From contig NZ_CP108109.1 in assembly GCF_036199905.1 (NCBI RefSeq), positions 3,829,501 to 3,893,500 of the forward strand: a stretch of DNA of 64,000 nucleotides. Reading direction: 5' to 3'. Below, piece after piece: positions 34,811 to 44,106 of the stretch (its first letter is position 1; the number at the start of each line of letters is the position of its first letter). The DNA is from Streptomyces sp. NBC_00223. Its GTDB lineage: Bacteria > Actinomycetota > Actinomycetes > Streptomycetales > Streptomycetaceae. The notes under the pieces are model-generated. The model saw only the letters and a list, made by a program, of their open reading frames with translations, was not told the origin of the DNA and searched no databases. Position numbers and translations under genes: made by a program.

Positions 34811-36768
34811 CCCGCCCGCCCACCGGCCACCCCCCCTCCATCACCCCACCCCGCCCCCACGCCGACGACGCGAACGCGCCCGGCGGGCTCCCGTGCCCCG
34901 AGCCCACCGACCTGGCCACCACCTCGGGAACCCGCCCCCACGCGAGCGACACCCCAACGCCCCCGAACGCCCCCGCAGGCGAGACGGCTGCCGACAGAAC
35001 CACGAATAGCCCGGCGGCCCACCCCGCGAGGTCTGCCCCCGTATCCCCACCGCGCCCTCATACGGATGACGCGGGCCCGGCGGCCGAAACCGCCGTCGCC
35101 ACCCCGTCCGCCAGCACGGCCGCCGACCCGGCGGCCCCCGCCGAGGTTTCCGCGCCCCGCACCCGCGCGAGCAGCGCCGCGACCGTTCCCAGCGCCATCG
35201 CCGTATCCCCAGCGCGCGCCCACGCGAGCGACACCCCAACGCCCCCGAACGCCCCCGCAGGCGAGACGGCTGCCGACAGAGCCGCGCACGGCCCAGCGGC
35301 CAACCCCGCCGGCCCTACTGCCGTATCCCCACCGCGCACGCACGCGGATGACGCGGGCCCGTCGGCCGAAACCGCCGTCACAACCCCGTCCGCCAGCACG
35401 GCCATCGGCCCGATGGGGGGATCTGGGACCCGCGCCCACGTAACCGGCCCGGCGGCCGTCGGCGCCGTAGCCGCGCCGCGCGGCGCTGGGAGCGGGGGCA
35501 CGGGCCCGGCGGGGGGTCCCGCCGATGTCGCTGCGCCGCGAGGCGGCGGTCGGGGCTGGGGAGTGGTGGGGGCCGATGTCGGGGGTGGGGTGGCGGGGTT
35601 GGCCCTGGCGGAGCCGCGAGGTGGGGTGGTGCTCGCCGGGGCGCTGCTCGGCGTTCTGCTGCTCGCGCACCGCGCGGCCGGGCCGCACCGGCCGGCCCCC
35701 GCGCCCTCCGCGCTCGCCGAACTGCCCCTCCTCGTCTCCCGGACCGTACTCGTCTGGGGCCTCGCCGCCGCGGCCGTCGCCGCGACCGCGCCGGGCGACG
35801 CGCTCGGCTGGAGCGACCTGCTCGGCGCGGTCGCGCTGACCGCGCTCACCACCGTCGCCCTGCGCGCCCTCGCGTACCGGCTCCGCCGGCCCACCGCCGC
35901 GCTGATTGTGGGCAGCGGCCCGGCGGCCCGCCGGATCACCGCCGTGCTCCGCGCCCACCCGGAGTACGGCCTGCGACCGGCGGCCGGCCCCGACGCCGCC
36001 CGTTGCGCCCTCGTCGCCGGACCCGCCGCCGCGCTCGACGCCCGGTCGGCCGCGACCGTACGCGCACTGGCCGCGCGCGGGTGCCCGGTGTGGGAGGTCG
36101 GCGCGGAAGGCGCCCCCGTATCGGGCCCCCACCACCTGTGGGGCTACGCGTGCCGCCCGCTTCCCGGGGAGCCGTACCCCGCCGCGCCGGCCGCCCGCCG
36201 GGCGAAGCGCGCGCTCGACGCCGTCGTCGCGGCCACCGCGCTGCTCGCGCTCGCGCCCGTGCTCGCCGCCTGCGCGCTGGCCGTACGGCTCGCGGACGGC
36301 CCCGGCGTGATCTTCCGGCAGGAACGCGTCGGGCTGGGTGGACGGCCGTTCACGCTGCTGAAGTTCCGTACGCTGCGCCCCGGGGACGTGCACGAGGCCG
36401 CGACCCTGTGGAGCATCGCGCACGACAAACGGATGAGCGCGGCCGGCCGGCTGCTGCGGCGTACGTCCCTGGACGAGCTGCCGCAGCTGTGGAACGTGCT
36501 GCGCGGCGACATGAGCCTGGTCGGTCCGCGCCCCGAACGCCCGCACTTCGTCGAGCAGTTCAGCGACGTCCACCCCGGCTACCGGGACCGGCACCGGATG
36601 CCGGCCGGTATCACCGGGCTCGCGCAGGTGCACGGGCTGCGCGGCGACACCTCGATCGCCGACCGCGCCCGCTTCGACAACCACTACATCGACACGTGGA
36701 CGCTGTCGCAGGACATCGCGATCCTGCTGCGCACGGCCCTCGCCCTCTTCCGGCTCGGCGGCAGCTGA
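34807..36768 (+). CDS. Priming sugar transferase with repetitive N-terminal extension
   Basis: 653 aa if the GTG at 34807 (overlapping the previous stop) is used. Residues 1 to about 255 are a low-complexity Pro/Ala/Thr segment built from a 94-aa (282-bp) imperfect repeat. Hydrophobic helices follow (about 275-365), then a nucleotide-binding-like fold (AALIVGSGPAARRITAVL). The bacterial sugar transferase domain is at 467-650: KRALDAVVAAT, FRQERVGLGGRPFTLLKFRT, RRTSLDELPQLWNVLRGDMS, LVGPRPERP, MPAGITGLAQVHG. It transfers a sugar phosphate to undecaprenyl phosphate, starting the repeat unit. The start is uncertain: a GTG/ATG after the repeats would give a normal-sized enzyme. Confidence 0.85.
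   Translation: MTRPPTGHPPSITPPRPHADDANAPGGLPCPEPTDLATTSGTRPHASDTPTPPNAPAGETAADRTTNSPAAHPARSAPVSPPRPHTDDAGPAAETAVATPSASTAADPAAPAEVSAPRTRASSAATVPSAIAVSPARAHASDTPTPPNAPAGETAADRAAHGPAANPAGPTAVSPPRTHADDAGPSAETAVTTPSASTAIGPMGGSGTRAHVTGPAAVGAVAAPRGAGSGGTGPAGGPADVAAPRGGGRGWGVVGADVGGGVAGLALAEPRGGVVLAGALLGVLLLAHRAAGPHRPAPAPSALAELPLLVSRTVLVWGLAAAAVAATAPGDALGWSDLLGAVALTALTTVALRALAYRLRRPTAALIVGSGPAARRITAVLRAHPEYGLRPAAGPDAARCALVAGPAAALDARSAATVRALAARGCPVWEVGAEGAPVSGPHHLWGYACRPLPGEPYPAAPAARRAKRALDAVVAATALLALAPVLAACALAVRLADGPGVIFRQERVGLGGRPFTLLKFRTLRPGDVHEAATLWSIAHDKRMSAAGRLLRRTSLDELPQLWNVLRGDMSLVGPRPERPHFVEQFSDVHPGYRDRHRMPAGITGLAQVHGLRGDTSIADRARFDNHYIDTWTLSQDIAILLRTALALFRLGGS
34938..35405 (+). repeat. 282-bp imperfect direct repeat
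   Basis: The block starting at 34938 (CGCGAGCGACACCCCAACGC...) recurs at 35220, and the block at 35041 (GTATCCCCACCGCGC) recurs at about 35323. The offset is 282-284 bp. It encodes the Pro/Ala/Thr-rich N-terminus of the sugar transferase gene if the upstream GTG start is real. Confidence 0.8.
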
Positions 36769-38132
36769 TGGCACTCGCCGCGACCGCCGCGACCCGGAAG
36801 CCGACGCGGCCCCATCGACTGACACCAGCTCAATTCAGCTGGCTCGCACCCCTGTTACCCGCCCTCGCCACCGTCCTGCTGCTGGCCGCACCCGTCGCCC
36901 CCGGCGACGTCCGCGCGTCCGGCAAGGTCACCCCGGCGGACGCCGCCTCGGCCGTCCTCGTACTGACCTGCGCGGTCCGTCTGCTGCGCGACCGCCGCCG
37001 CCCGCTCACCCCGGCGGCCGCCGCCGTACTCGGCGCTCCCCTGATCGGCTTCGCGGTCGCCGCCGTCACCTCGGCCGACCCGGCCGCCGGCCTCGCCGGA
37101 TTCCTGCGCTACGCCCAGGTGTTCGTGCTCGTGCCCGCCGCGCTCGTACTGCTGCTGCGCGACCGGCGGGACTTCGCGGTGGTCGCCGGGGCGCTGGTCG
37201 TACTCGCCCTCGTCCAGGGCGGCGTGGGCGTGTGGCAGTACGCGACCGGCACCGGCGCCTCGTACATGGGCGAGGACATCCGCGCGGTCGGCACGTTCGG
37301 GCCCTCCGACATCATGGGCATGGCCACGGTCGTCGCGTACGGCCTGGTGATCGCGGTCGGCCGCGCGCTGGCACCCGGCCCGCGCCGCCCGAGGCTGGCC
37401 GCGCTCGGCTGCGCCGCCGTGCTGGCCGTACCGCTCACCGTGTCGTTCAGCCGGGGTACGTGGATCGCCACGGCCGTCGCGTGCGCGGCGATGACCGTAC
37501 TGGCGGGGCGGCGGCAGGCGGTACGGGTCTTCGGCGTGCTCGCCGCGTGCGCGGTCCTGCTGGTCGGCGGGGTCGGCGTGGGCTCGCACCTGATCGGCGA
37601 CCGGCTGGCGAGCATCACCCGCGTCACCGACGCCCCCGACCCCTCGGTCACCGACCGGTACGCCCTGTGGTCCGCCGCCCTGTCGATGTGGCGCGAGCAC
37701 CCGGTCACCGGCGTCGGCCTCAAGCGCTTCCCCGACGAACGCGACGCGCACGCCTCCCTCGCGCTGTCCTCGGGCAGCGACACGGCGGGCGCGGGCCAGG
37801 CGTTCACCCGCGAACCGCTGCTGTCGCCGCACGACATGTATCTGCTGACGCTCTCCGAACAGGGCCTGCTGGGCTGTGTGCTGCTCACCGGCTGCTGGGC
37901 GGCGGGCCTGGTCGCGGGTACGGGCCGGCTGCTGCGTGTCCGCCGGGGGAACGCCGACCACGGCGACGGGAGCGCCGGCGCCACCGGGCTCGCGGCCGTC
38001 GGCCTCCTGCTGTGGAGCTGCGTCGACTTCCTCTACGCCGACATCGGCGGCCCCTGCACCGTGCTGACCGCGGTGGTCCTGGGACTGGCCGCCTGGTGGG
38101 CGCTCGACCCGGCGCGGGAGCGGTCCCGATGA
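36768..38132 (+). CDS. O-antigen ligase / polymerase-type membrane protein
   Basis: A 454-aa protein with 10-12 hydrophobic segments. The large external loop of the Wzy_C/O-antigen ligase family is visible around residues 290-355 (SVTDRYALWSAALSMWREHP, VTGVGLKRFPDERD, SPHDMYLLTLSEQGLLG). It probably polymerises the exported polysaccharide units or ligates the chain outside the membrane. The ATG shares one base with the stop of the sugar transferase (TGATG). Confidence 0.85.
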   Translation: MALAATAATRKPTRPHRLTPAQFSWLAPLLPALATVLLLAAPVAPGDVRASGKVTPADAASAVLVLTCAVRLLRDRRRPLTPAAAAVLGAPLIGFAVAAVTSADPAAGLAGFLRYAQVFVLVPAALVLLLRDRRDFAVVAGALVVLALVQGGVGVWQYATGTGASYMGEDIRAVGTFGPSDIMGMATVVAYGLVIAVGRALAPGPRRPRLAALGCAAVLAVPLTVSFSRGTWIATAVACAAMTVLAGRRQAVRVFGVLAACAVLLVGGVGVGSHLIGDRLASITRVTDAPDPSVTDRYALWSAALSMWREHPVTGVGLKRFPDERDAHASLALSSGSDTAGAGQAFTREPLLSPHDMYLLTLSEQGLLGCVLLTGCWAAGLVAGTGRLLRVRRGNADHGDGSAGATGLAAVGLLLWSCVDFLYADIGGPCTVLTAVVLGLAAWWALDPARERSR

Positions 38133-40264
38133 CCGCCGCGTACGAGGCTGTGCCGCCGGGGAACTCCCGCATCCGCAAAGCCCCCCGGCGGCACGGCCTC
38201 GCGCGGGCCGCCGGGGTGACGGCCGCGCTGTCCGCGGCCGGGTCGGGCCTCGGGCTGGTGCGCGACCAGGCCATCGCGCACCTCTTCGGGGCCGGGGCCG
38301 AGAGCGACGCGTTCCTGGTGGCCTGGACGGTGCCGGAGATGGCCGCGACCGTGCTGATCGAGGACGCGATGGCGCTGCTGATGGTCCCCGCGTTCAGCGC
38401 GGTGCTGGCCAGGGGGGCGGCGCGCGGCGGTGTACGCGGCCTGGTCCGGGGTACGTTGCCGCGGCTGCTGGTGCTGCTCGGGGTGCTGACCGCCGGGTTG
38501 GTGGCGGGGGCACCGTATGTCGTGCGGGTGCTGGCCCCCGGTCTGGCCGATCCGCGCGCGGCGGTGGACTGCACCCGGCTGACCGCGTTCACCGTGCTCA
38601 CGTTCGGCGTCGCGGGTTATCTCAGCGCGGCGCTGCGGGCGCACCGCCGCTTCCTGCCTCCCGGCGCGATCTATGTGGCGTACAACGTGGGGATCGTCGC
38701 CACCCTCCTGGTCCTGCACGACCGCTTCGGCGTACGGACGGCGGCCGCCGGGGTCGCGGTGGGCGGCGCCCTCATGATCGCGGTCCAACTCCCCTCCTTC
38801 ACCCGCATCCTGCGCCACGGCCCCGGCACCCTGGCAGGCGTCGAGCGAGCGCCCGACGCCACGCTTCCCGCGCCCACCACCGACGAACAACCGGCCCTCC
38901 CGACACCGGAACCCGCCCCCGGGCCGGCACCCCGACCCACCACTGCCGGCGGCTGCCCGCCGCCCCGACCGCAGCCGCCCACCCCCGCGCTACCCGTGCC
39001 CACCACGGGCGAGGGCCCGGCGGCCGCCGCCCAGGGCAGCCCGACGACCGCCGCGGCAGCCGTACCCCCGGCCACCGCCGGTGAGGCAGTACCCCGACTC
39101 ACCACCGACAGCGGCCACCCCCCGACCCCGCCGCAGCCGCATGCCCCCGCGCTACCCGCCCCCACCGCACGCGCCGCGGCAACCACCACCGCACAAGGTC
39201 GCGAAGACGCCGCCGCAGGCGAGGGACCGGCGGCCGCCGGAGCCCGGCCGTGGACGGCCACCCCCGCAGGGGAGCAGCCGACGACCTCGGCACCAGAGCC
39301 CACCGCCGCAGGCGAGGGACCGGCGGCCGCCGGAGCCCGGCCACCGGTGGCCGCCACCACGCCGCTCACGCCCGCCGCAGGCGGGCCCGTGGGCGTTGGA
39401 GTTCAGCGCCAGGCGCTGGGCCTGGCGCTGGTCGCTCCTGTCGTGCTGTTCACGCTCGGCCGCCAGGCCCAAGTGCTGCTGGAGCGGTACTTCGCCTCCC
39501 CCCTCCCCGCGGGAGCGATCTCGCACCTCAACTACGCCCAGAAAGTCGCCCAGTTGCCGATGGCGCTGTCGCTGATGATCTGCACGGTCACCTTCCCCGT
39601 CGTCTCGCGCGCGCTCGCCGAGGGCGACCGGGAGCGAGCCGGGAAGCGGGTCGAGCGGGACCTCGCGCTCGCCTGTCTGGTCGTGCTGCTCGGCACCGCG
39701 TACGTCGTCGCGTGCGCCCCGCAGATCGTCCATGTGCTCTTCCAGCGCGGGGAGTTCGACGCCGCCGACACCGCCGCGACGGCCCGGGTGATGCGGGTGT
39801 ACGCGCTGGGCCTGCTCGGCCAGAGCCTCGTGGGCGCGCTGGTCAGACCGTACTTCTCGGCGGCCCGCCCGACCTGGTACCCGGCCGCCGCGATGGCCGT
39901 CGGCCTGCTGGTCACCGGCGTGGTGGACGCCACCGCGACCGGCCCGTGGGGGGTGTACGGGATCGCCGCGGGCAACGCGGGCGGCATCACCGTCACCGCC
40001 GCGCTGCTGCTGCGCGGGCTCGGGTCCCGCAGCGTCGCCGTACGGGCCCGCGCGGTCGCCCCCGGCCTGGCCCGCACCGTGCTGGCCGCCGCCGTCGCGG
40101 CCGCCGCCGGGTGGGCGCTGACCACGCGGGTGCCCGACCCGCTGACCGCCGCGCTGGCCTGCGGGCTGGCCGTACCCGCCGCGTTCGCCGCCGCGGCCGC
40201 GGCCGTACGCGCGCCCGAAGTCCCGTATCTGCTCGCCACCGTGACACGAAGGGCTCGCCCATGA
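38129..40264 (+). CDS. MurJ/MviN-like lipid flippase with a large central insertion
   Basis: 711 aa, against about 500-550 for the family. The N-terminal lobe (about 25-238) has SGLGLVRDQAIAHLFGAGAE, DAFLVAWTVPE and AALRAHRRFLPPG. The C-terminal lobe (about 425-711) has GRQAQVLLERYFAS, GAISHLNYAQKVAQLPMAL, HVLFQRGEFDAADT and VRPYFSA. Between them, residues about 240-422 are a Pro/Ala/Thr-rich, repetitive insert with GEGPAAAGARP copies, in the position of the cytoplasmic linker between the two lobes. The likely role is flipping the lipid-linked repeat unit across the membrane. ATGA overlaps at both ends. Confidence 0.86.
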   Translation: MTAAYEAVPPGNSRIRKAPRRHGLARAAGVTAALSAAGSGLGLVRDQAIAHLFGAGAESDAFLVAWTVPEMAATVLIEDAMALLMVPAFSAVLARGAARGGVRGLVRGTLPRLLVLLGVLTAGLVAGAPYVVRVLAPGLADPRAAVDCTRLTAFTVLTFGVAGYLSAALRAHRRFLPPGAIYVAYNVGIVATLLVLHDRFGVRTAAAGVAVGGALMIAVQLPSFTRILRHGPGTLAGVERAPDATLPAPTTDEQPALPTPEPAPGPAPRPTTAGGCPPPRPQPPTPALPVPTTGEGPAAAAQGSPTTAAAAVPPATAGEAVPRLTTDSGHPPTPPQPHAPALPAPTARAAATTTAQGREDAAAGEGPAAAGARPWTATPAGEQPTTSAPEPTAAGEGPAAAGARPPVAATTPLTPAAGGPVGVGVQRQALGLALVAPVVLFTLGRQAQVLLERYFASPLPAGAISHLNYAQKVAQLPMALSLMICTVTFPVVSRALAEGDRERAGKRVERDLALACLVVLLGTAYVVACAPQIVHVLFQRGEFDAADTAATARVMRVYALGLLGQSLVGALVRPYFSAARPTWYPAAAMAVGLLVTGVVDATATGPWGVYGIAAGNAGGITVTAALLLRGLGSRSVAVRARAVAPGLARTVLAAAVAAAAGWALTTRVPDPLTAALACGLAVPAAFAAAAAAVRAPEVPYLLATVTRRARP

Positions 40265-41031
40265 CCGCAGACCTCGTCACCACCGGAGCGACCCCCCGCG
40301 CCGCGCGCCGCGCGCCCTGGACGCTGATGTACCACTCGGTGGGCGACCCGAGGAACGACCCCTACCAGGTCACCGTCAGCCCCGACCGGCTCTCCCGGCA
40401 TCTGCGCTGGCTCAGCCGCCGGGGGCTGAACGGCGTCAGCATGCGCGAACTGCTCGCCGCCCGCGCCGAGGGCCGGGCCGGTCGGCTGGTCGGGCTGACC
40501 TTCGACGACGGCTACGCCGACTTCCTGGAGACCGCGCTGCCGCTGCTGCACCAACTCGGCCACACGGCAACGGTGTTCGTGCTGCCCGGGCGGCTCGGCG
40601 GCACCAACACCTGGGACGAGGAGGGCCCGCGCCGGTCGCTGCTCACCGCGGACGGCATCCGGCAGGCCCGCGCGGCCGGCATGGAGATCGGCTGCCACGG
40701 CCTGGCCCACCGCGATCTCACCGCCCTGGACGACGCCGCGCTGACCGCCGAAGTCGCCCACAGCCGCCAGCTGTTGACCGAGATCACCGGCGCGGTACCG
40801 GGCGGCTTCTGCTACCCGTACGGCGCCGTCGACCCCCGGGTCCTGCTCGCCGTGCGCCGGGCCGGATACGCCTACGCCTGCGCGGTGGACCCGGGCCCGC
40901 TCGCGGGACTGCACGCCCTGCCCCGCACCTACGCGGGTGAGCGCGACAGCTCCGCCCGCCTGCACGTCAAACGCTTCCTGCACCGCATTCGCCGCACCGA
41001 ACTCACGGCACTCCCAGGAGAGATCGCATGA
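40261..41031 (+). CDS. Polysaccharide deacetylase (NodB fold)
   Basis: A 256-aa CE4 family protein without a signal peptide. The catalytic motifs are clear: TFDDGY (80-85; D82 base, D83 metal), metal-binding H146 and H150 in CHGLAH, and CYPYGAVDPRV as the third motif. It would remove acetyl groups from N-acetyl sugars of the nascent lipid-linked polysaccharide on the inner face, since no export signal is seen. It overlaps both neighbours by 4 nt. Confidence 0.9.
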   Translation: MTADLVTTGATPRAARRAPWTLMYHSVGDPRNDPYQVTVSPDRLSRHLRWLSRRGLNGVSMRELLAARAEGRAGRLVGLTFDDGYADFLETALPLLHQLGHTATVFVLPGRLGGTNTWDEEGPRRSLLTADGIRQARAAGMEIGCHGLAHRDLTALDDAALTAEVAHSRQLLTEITGAVPGGFCYPYGAVDPRVLLAVRRAGYAYACAVDPGPLAGLHALPRTYAGERDSSARLHVKRFLHRIRRTELTALPGEIA

Positions 41032-42281
41032 AGGTACTGCACATCATCACCGGACTCGGGGTCGGCGGGGCCGAGCGGCAGTTGCGGCTGCTGCTGCGGC
41101 ACCTGACCGCCGACTGCGAGGTCGTCACGCTCACCAACCCCGGCCCGCTGGCCGACGCGATCCGCGAGGACGGTGTCCCGGTCACCCACCTCGGGATGCG
41201 CGGCAACCGCGATCTGAGCGCGCTGCCCCGGCTCACCTCCCTGATCCGCTCCGGGCGTTACGACCTCGTGCACACCCACCTCTACCGCGCCTGCGTGTAC
41301 GGGCGGCCCGCCGCGCGGCTGGCCGGGGTGCGCGCGGTCGTCGCCACCGAGCACTCGCTCGGCGCCACGCAGATCGAGGGACGTCCGCTGAGCTTCGGCA
41401 CCCGGGCCCTGTACCGGGCGACCGAACGGCTCGGCAAGGGCACCCTCGCGGTCTCCCCGACCGTCGCCCACCGCCTCGACGAGTGGGGCGTCCCCTCGCC
41501 GCGCGTGCATCTCGTGCCCAACGGCGTCGAGCCGTCGCACCTCCGCTTCGACCCGGCCGTCCGCGCCGAGACGCGTGACCGGCTCGGCATCCCCCGGGAC
41601 GCCTTCGTGGTCGGCGGGGTGGGCCGCCAGGTCCCCGGCAAGAACTTCGACACCCTGATCCGCGCGGTGGCCGGTTCCCCCGACACCCATCTGCTGCTGG
41701 TGGGCGACGGGCCCGAGCGGTTCGGGCTGCTGCGGCTGATCCACCAGCTGCGGCTGGCCTCGCGGGTCCATCTGACCGAGGGCGAGGTGCCCGGACTCCT
41801 CGCCGCCATGGACCTGTTCGTGTCCCTCTCGACGGAGGAGGCGTTCGGCGTCGCCGTCGTCGAGGCGCTGGCGGCCGGGCTGCCCGCGCTGTACACGGCC
41901 TGCCCCGCCGTGGAGGACCTGGCGTCCGAGGAGGCTCCCGGGGCGCGTCGGATCACCCGGGAGGAGCTGGCCGCCGTCCTCCGCGAGGAGCGGCTGGCCG
42001 GACCGCGCCGGCTGCCGGTGCCCGCCGCCGTCGAGCGGTACGACATCGCCCGTACGGCCGAGCGCGTGATGGCGCTGTACGCGCAGGCCACCGAGCGGCG
42101 GCGGTGGTTCCGCCGTACGCCGGCGGCGAGCGCGGCGGGGGCCTCGGCCGGAGCGCTGCCGGCCGCGCGGGACGCCCAGCAGAACGGCGCCGTACCCGCG
42201 CCCGCCGCCCCTTCCGCATCCGCTTCTGTCGCCGCGCAGGCCACCGGGCCCGCCGCGTCGGCCGCGCCCGCCGAGAAGTGA
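41028..42281 (+). CDS. GT4-type glycosyltransferase
   Basis: A 417-aa GT-B glycosyltransferase starting MKVLHIITGLGVGGAERQL, the classic GT4 start. Later motifs are LVPNGVEPSHL, VGGVGRQVPGKNFDTLIRAV, HLLLVGDGPERFGLL and the donor-site STEEAFGVAVVEALAAGLP. The tail after about residue 350 is Ala-rich and not part of the fold. This is the second glycosyltransferase of the locus, so the repeat unit probably has at least three sugars including the priming one. ATGA overlap with the deacetylase gene. Confidence 0.88.
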   Translation: MKVLHIITGLGVGGAERQLRLLLRHLTADCEVVTLTNPGPLADAIREDGVPVTHLGMRGNRDLSALPRLTSLIRSGRYDLVHTHLYRACVYGRPAARLAGVRAVVATEHSLGATQIEGRPLSFGTRALYRATERLGKGTLAVSPTVAHRLDEWGVPSPRVHLVPNGVEPSHLRFDPAVRAETRDRLGIPRDAFVVGGVGRQVPGKNFDTLIRAVAGSPDTHLLLVGDGPERFGLLRLIHQLRLASRVHLTEGEVPGLLAAMDLFVSLSTEEAFGVAVVEALAAGLPALYTACPAVEDLASEEAPGARRITREELAAVLREERLAGPRRLPVPAAVERYDIARTAERVMALYAQATERRRWFRRTPAASAAGASAGALPAARDAQQNGAVPAPAAPSASASVAAQATGPAASAAPAEK

Positions 42282-42928
42282 GCGGGCACATGGACGAGAT
42301 CCGCGACCCCGGCGGGCCCGCTCCCCGCCGACGCGTGCCGCCGTGGCTGCCGCTGCCACTCGGCATCGCGATCGGGCTGCTCGGCGGGCTGGGCTACGGC
42401 CTGACGGCGACCCCGATGTACTCCGCGACCAGCTATGTGATGGTCGTACCGAAACAGGCGGGCGACTCCGCGACCGCCCTCGGCTTCGCCCAGGCGTACG
42501 GCCGGGTCGCCACGGCGTCCGCCGTACTCGCGGGCGCCCAGGGCTCGGCCCGCACCTCCGCCGCGGTGCTCAAGGGCCATGTGCGGACGGAGACGTCCCC
42601 CGACGCGCCGATGATCGCGGTGACCGGCACGGCGACGCGCGGGACGACCGCGGCCCGCATCGCCAACGCCGTCGCCCGCTCGCTCACCGCGACCGGTGAC
42701 CGCGACGCGGCGAGCACCGGCGTACGCCTGCTGGTCTTCGCGCCCGCCGACCCGCCCGCTTCCCCCGCCTCGCCGTCCGCCGCCCTGTCCGGCGCGGTCG
42801 GCGCGAGCGCGGGCGGCCTGCTGGGCGCGCTGGCGCTGCTCGTACGGCCGAAGGAACGGCGGTACGAGCGGGAGGCGGCGGCCGTACCGGCTCCGGTACG
42901 GTCCGAACCCGCCCGGGCGGCGGTGTGA
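42278..42928 (+). CDS. Wzz-like chain-length protein, short form
   Basis: 216 aa from GTG 42278 (GTGA overlap); ATG 42290 is an alternative, 212 aa. The N-terminal helix (WLPLPLGIAIGLLGGLGYGL) is followed by TPMYSATSYVMVVPK, typical of Wzz/chain-length-determinant proteins. An extracellular domain of about 110 residues and a second helix (ALSGAVGASAGGLLGALALLV) come next, then a basic tail. No tyrosine kinase domain is attached. The likely role is control of polymer length with the O-antigen-ligase-like protein. Confidence 0.75.
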   Translation: MSGHMDEIRDPGGPAPRRRVPPWLPLPLGIAIGLLGGLGYGLTATPMYSATSYVMVVPKQAGDSATALGFAQAYGRVATASAVLAGAQGSARTSAAVLKGHVRTETSPDAPMIAVTGTATRGTTAARIANAVARSLTATGDRDAASTGVRLLVFAPADPPASPASPSAALSGAVGASAGGLLGALALLVRPKERRYEREAAAVPAPVRSEPARAAV

Positions 42929-44106
42929 CCTCCGCGGCGCCCTCCCGGCCGGTGCCCGTACGGGCCGCCCCCGCGCTGTCGGTCGGCGTCTGCCGCGACC
43001 CGCGGGAGTTCGCCGCCCTCGCCCCACAGTGGGCCGCGCTGATGAGCCGCTGCCCGGCGGCGACACCCTTCCAGAGCCACGCGTGGCTGCACTCCTGGTG
43101 GCTGTCGTACGGCGTCCCCGGCCGGCTGCGGCTGGTGCTGGTCCGCCGCGGCCCCCGCCTGGTCGCGGCGGCCGCGCTGACCCTCGTGTACCGCCCGCTG
43201 CCGGTGCTCGTCCCGCTCGGCGGCGACATCACCGACTACACCGACGTGCTGATCGACGCCGACGACACCGGGGAGGCGACCGCCGCACTGGCCCTCGGGG
43301 TACGGCGGGCGGCGCGCGGCGCGCTGGTCGATCTGCGCGAGGTGCGGCCGGGCGCGGCGGCCGAGCGGCTGTACGACGTCTGGCGCGGGCCGAAGCGGCG
43401 GCTCGCGGACTCGGTGTGCCTGGAGCTGCCGGGCCTGCCGATGGAGCGGCTGATCGCCAGGGTCGGCAGCTCACGCGGCCAGCGGATCCGCTCCGACCTG
43501 CGGAAACTGGCCGCCGCCGGTATCGAGGAGCACGAGGCCGCGCCGCACGAGGTACCGGCCGCCGTGGCGACGATGCTGCGGCTGCACCGGGCGCAGTGGC
43601 AGGGCCGCGGGGTGACGCCCGAGCATGTACGGCCGAGGTTCGCCGCGCATCTGACCCGTGCCGCGCGGCTGATGGTGGCCTCGGGGGAGGCGGTGGTCAC
43701 GGAGTTCCGCCGGGGCGGCGAGGTGGTCGCGGCGAATCTGGTCGTGCTCTCGCCGGGCCTCGCGGGCGGCTATCTCTTCGGCGCCCACCCCGGTCTGCGC
43801 GCGGCGAAGGTCGATGTCACCACGCTGCTGATGCGGCACGGCGTACGGCACGCGGCGGGCGGCGGCCGTTCCGCGCTGAGCCTGCTGCGCGGCGCGGAAC
43901 CGTACAAGTCGCACTGGCGGCCGGAGCGTCGGGTCAACCAGCGCCTGCTGCTGGCCCGCCGCCCGCTCGCCCCCGTCCTCCGCACCTACGCCGCCCTGGC
44001 GACGGCCCGCACCCGCCTGACCTCCGCGGCGGCCCGCCGCCTCCCCGCCCTCCGCGCCTGGCACGCCCGCCTCAACGACCACCTCGCGCGCCCCGCGAGG
44101 GCCTGA
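42925..44106 (+). CDS. GNAT-type acyltransferase (CelD/BcsL-like)
   Basis: A 393-aa cytoplasmic protein of the Acetyltransf_6 type. CPAATPFQSHAWLHSWW near residue 45 and the C-terminal GNAT half (MLRLHRAQWQGRG, VVTEFRRGGEVVAANLVVL, GYLFGAHPGLRAAKVDV, LLRGAEPYKSHW) match the CelD/BcsL family found in cellulose and exopolysaccharide clusters. It may acylate a sugar of the polymer. GTGA overlap; last gene of the coupled operon. Confidence 0.82.
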   Translation: MTSAAPSRPVPVRAAPALSVGVCRDPREFAALAPQWAALMSRCPAATPFQSHAWLHSWWLSYGVPGRLRLVLVRRGPRLVAAAALTLVYRPLPVLVPLGGDITDYTDVLIDADDTGEATAALALGVRRAARGALVDLREVRPGAAAERLYDVWRGPKRRLADSVCLELPGLPMERLIARVGSSRGQRIRSDLRKLAAAGIEEHEAAPHEVPAAVATMLRLHRAQWQGRGVTPEHVRPRFAAHLTRAARLMVASGEAVVTEFRRGGEVVAANLVVLSPGLAGGYLFGAHPGLRAAKVDVTTLLMRHGVRHAAGGGRSALSLLRGAEPYKSHWRPERRVNQRLLLARRPLAPVLRTYAALATARTRLTSAAARRLPALRAWHARLNDHLARPARA

